Assembly: GCA_002299865.1 (NCBI GenBank)
Contig: DBNV01000098.1
Coordinates: 3,178-10,785, forward strand
Length of the DNA stretch: 7,608 nucleotides
Direction: 5' to 3'
Origin: Desulfonatronaceae bacterium UBA663
GTDB taxonomy: Bacteria; Desulfobacterota; Desulfovibrionia; Desulfovibrionales; Desulfonatronaceae
The position numbers and the translations under genes were made by a program. The first letter of the stretch is position 1; each line of letters begins with the position of its first letter. This document shows, piece by piece, positions 6,549 through 7,608 of the stretch. The notes beneath the pieces were generated by a model that worked only from the letters and a program-made list of their open reading frames with translations, had not been told where the DNA came from and made no database searches.

Positions 6549-7475
6549 ATGAACTTGATCAAGGCCTTCCTCGTCGCTGTTCTTTTCGTGTTCGCCGTGT
6601 CGCTGACCGTGCAGAACGTGAACGTGCTTTCAATCCCCATGCGTTTCGGCCTGGATTGGCCGGCATCCTTGGCCTTTTCCGGGGAATTGCCCGTCTATGC
6701 CGTGATCATGGGGCTCTTTCTGATCGGATTCGTGTTGGTCGCCCTGGTCGCCCTGCTCGAGAACCGCGCAGGGCGGCGCCAGGTGCGCGGTTTATACGCC
6801 CAGATCCAGGCCCTGGAGCGGGAGTTGCAACCGGAGGTCGCGTCGGCTGCACAAGCCGAAACGTCGGCCAAAGGAGAACCTCAAACACATTTTCAGACAA
6901 AAACGGAGCAAACCGCCATGGGATCTTCCACTACTCCTTGTGTTGACGAATCTGCATCGCATCGAGCCAAGACCGGAGACGAAGTCCTGGTCAAGCCCAG
7001 CGCGCCGGGATGGGGGGCTGTCCTGCTTCTTTCCGCGGCCCTGGCCCTGGTCGTCGGCGGTGCCGTTTACATCTTGCTCAGTGAGCGATTGAAACCCGTT
7101 GCCGCCCAGTTGGATGAACTGTCCGGCCTTGCCGGACAGTTGCGTTCGGCCCAGGAGGAGATGGGCCGCTCCTGGGAACAGGAGCGCGTGGCAATGCGCC
7201 AGGAGATCAAGGCCGTAGGAACGTCCCAGGCCGCGTTGCTTGATGAGGTGGGGCGGCTGAAAAATCAAATGCAGGTCTTGAGTAAACTGCCCGAAGAGGT
7301 ACGCAAGCGCATCGTGGCCGGTTTTCTGCGGGAGACGGCCGGCCGGGTCGCTTACCTGGGCTCTCAGGTGGACGGAATGGAACAGCAGGAAGCCCTGCGG
7401 GAGATTCGTGAATTGCTCCAGGCGTTGGCCCTGGAGTTGGAAGGGGGAGCTTCTCAAATCAGCGGCGAAGAATAG
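6549..7475 (+). CDS. LapA/DUF1049-like membrane protein with third TM helix and C-terminal coiled coil
   Basis: The first 95 residues resemble LapA (DUF1049): helix 1 at about 3-20, the conserved VQNVNVLSI turn at 21-29, helix 2 at about 50-70, then a charged helix (RRQVRGLYAQIQALERELQ, 76-94). A polar linker of about 55 residues follows (95-150; Gln/Thr/Ser/Lys-rich, with one Cys at 131). A third hydrophobic helix lies at about 155-177. After it come heptad-like helices rich in Glu, Gln and Leu (180-245) and an acidic tail. LapA-type proteins act with LapB in envelope and LPS control in enterobacteria; that role cannot be carried over here. The linker DNA (about 6855-6965) is visibly poorer in G+C than its surroundings, consistent with a fusion junction or a fast-evolving spacer. 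The frame is continuous, so this is one protein. The ATG at 6549 has only a weak GGGG-type ribosome binding site. It lies 25 nt after trpS and 71 nt before the ParA gene. Function unknown. Confidence 0.8.
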   Translation: MNLIKAFLVAVLFVFAVSLTVQNVNVLSIPMRFGLDWPASLAFSGELPVYAVIMGLFLIGFVLVALVALLENRAGRRQVRGLYAQIQALERELQPEVASAAQAETSAKGEPQTHFQTKTEQTAMGSSTTPCVDESASHRAKTGDEVLVKPSAPGWGAVLLLSAALALVVGGAVYILLSERLKPVAAQLDELSGLAGQLRSAQEEMGRSWEQERVAMRQEIKAVGTSQAALLDEVGRLKNQMQVLSKLPEEVRKRIVAGFLRETAGRVAYLGSQVDGMEQQEALREIRELLQALALELEGGASQISGEE

Positions 7476-7515
7476 TCCGTCTTCGTCCGTATTCCGGATC
7501 CGGTCTGCGCGACCT

Positions 7516-7545
7516 CTCCCCGGCAGGCCGTCCTCGCGGGGGGAG
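7516..7545 (+). promoter_or_regulatory. Possible hairpin covering the parA-like ribosome binding site
   Basis: ctcccc at 7516-7521 complements ggggag at 7540-7545, an 18-nt loop apart. The 3' arm holds the only purine-rich Shine-Dalgarno-like sequence before the ATG at 7547, and ends one nt from it. The stem is only six pairs, so it may be chance. A perfect 10-bp palindrome, ccggatccgg, lies just upstream at 7494-7503. Nothing else stands out in 7476-7546. Confidence 0.25.
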
Positions 7546-7546
7546 C

Positions 7547-7608
7547 ATGGGGATTATTTCCTTCGCCAACCACAAGGGCGGCGTCGGGAAAACAACAACG
7601 GTGGTCAA
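7547..7608 (+). CDS. ParA/Soj-type partition ATPase, N-terminus only (cut by window end)
   Basis: Only the first 20 codons and part of the next are present: MGIISFANHKGGVGKTTTVV. The deviant Walker A motif KGGVGKT at 10-16, with signature Lys10 and P-loop Lys15, directly after a first beta strand (IISFANHKGG), is diagnostic of ParA/MinD-type ATPases. It is closest to Soj/ParA in chromosome or plasmid partitioning, which dimerises on ATP and binds DNA non-specifically. No parS site or parB gene is visible. The start is the only plausible one in frame, although the GGAG before it is just one nt away. The identity beyond the ParA superfamily cannot be settled from this fragment. Confidence 0.88.
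   Translation, partial: MGIISFANHKGGVGKTTTVV

Noticed and set aside
5924..6640. 238-codon minus-strand open frame opposite trpS
   Set aside because: It is antisense to trpS, which has intact HLGH and KMSKS motifs; no domain is visible. 6792-7457 opposite the LapA-like gene is rejected likewise.
1..7608. CRISPR array, tRNA or rRNA gene, phage or toxin-antitoxin module
   Set aside because: I looked for spaced direct repeats, tRNA-like cloverleaf ends, rRNA sequence and small paired genes and found none. The coding content is housekeeping-type.

Overview
The window looks like ordinary chromosomal DNA from a fairly GC-rich Gram-negative bacterium. The protein types and gene order (M50 peptidase, trpS, LapA-type membrane protein, ParA ATPase; and mtaD-type deaminase, murJ, DUF1015) suggest a sulfate-reducing deltaproteobacterium of the Desulfovibrionales. 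That placement is inferred from protein character and gene order and was not tested by a database search.

Layout. Positions 1-303 hold the 3' end of a plus-strand gene encoding a C-terminal winged-helix domain. It converges on a three-gene minus-strand cluster that reads, in transcription order, mtaD-like MTA/SAH deaminase (4509-3232), murJ lipid II flippase (3174-1603) and a DUF1015 protein (1550-324). Gaps of 57 and 52 nt and no visible terminator suggest one transcript. A 238-bp divergent intergenic region (4510-4747) follows and is packed with inverted repeats. A plus-strand cluster then runs to the end: site-2 protease family M50 peptidase (4748-5428), trpS (5483-6523), a LapA-like three-helix membrane protein with a coiled coil (6549-7475), and the first 20 codons of a ParA/Soj-type ATPase (7547 to the window edge).

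How the genes fit together. They are mostly housekeeping functions: recycling of methyltransfer by-products, peptidoglycan precursor export, intramembrane proteolysis, tRNA charging and probably chromosome or plasmid partitioning. I see no defence island, prophage, CRISPR array, rRNA or tRNA gene, and no clearly new multi-gene system. The parts most worth a second look are non-coding or architectural: a paired REP-like palindrome and a second inverted repeat in the divergent promoter region, a run of four alternating half-sites between mtaD and murJ, and the unusual architecture of the LapA-like protein beside parA.
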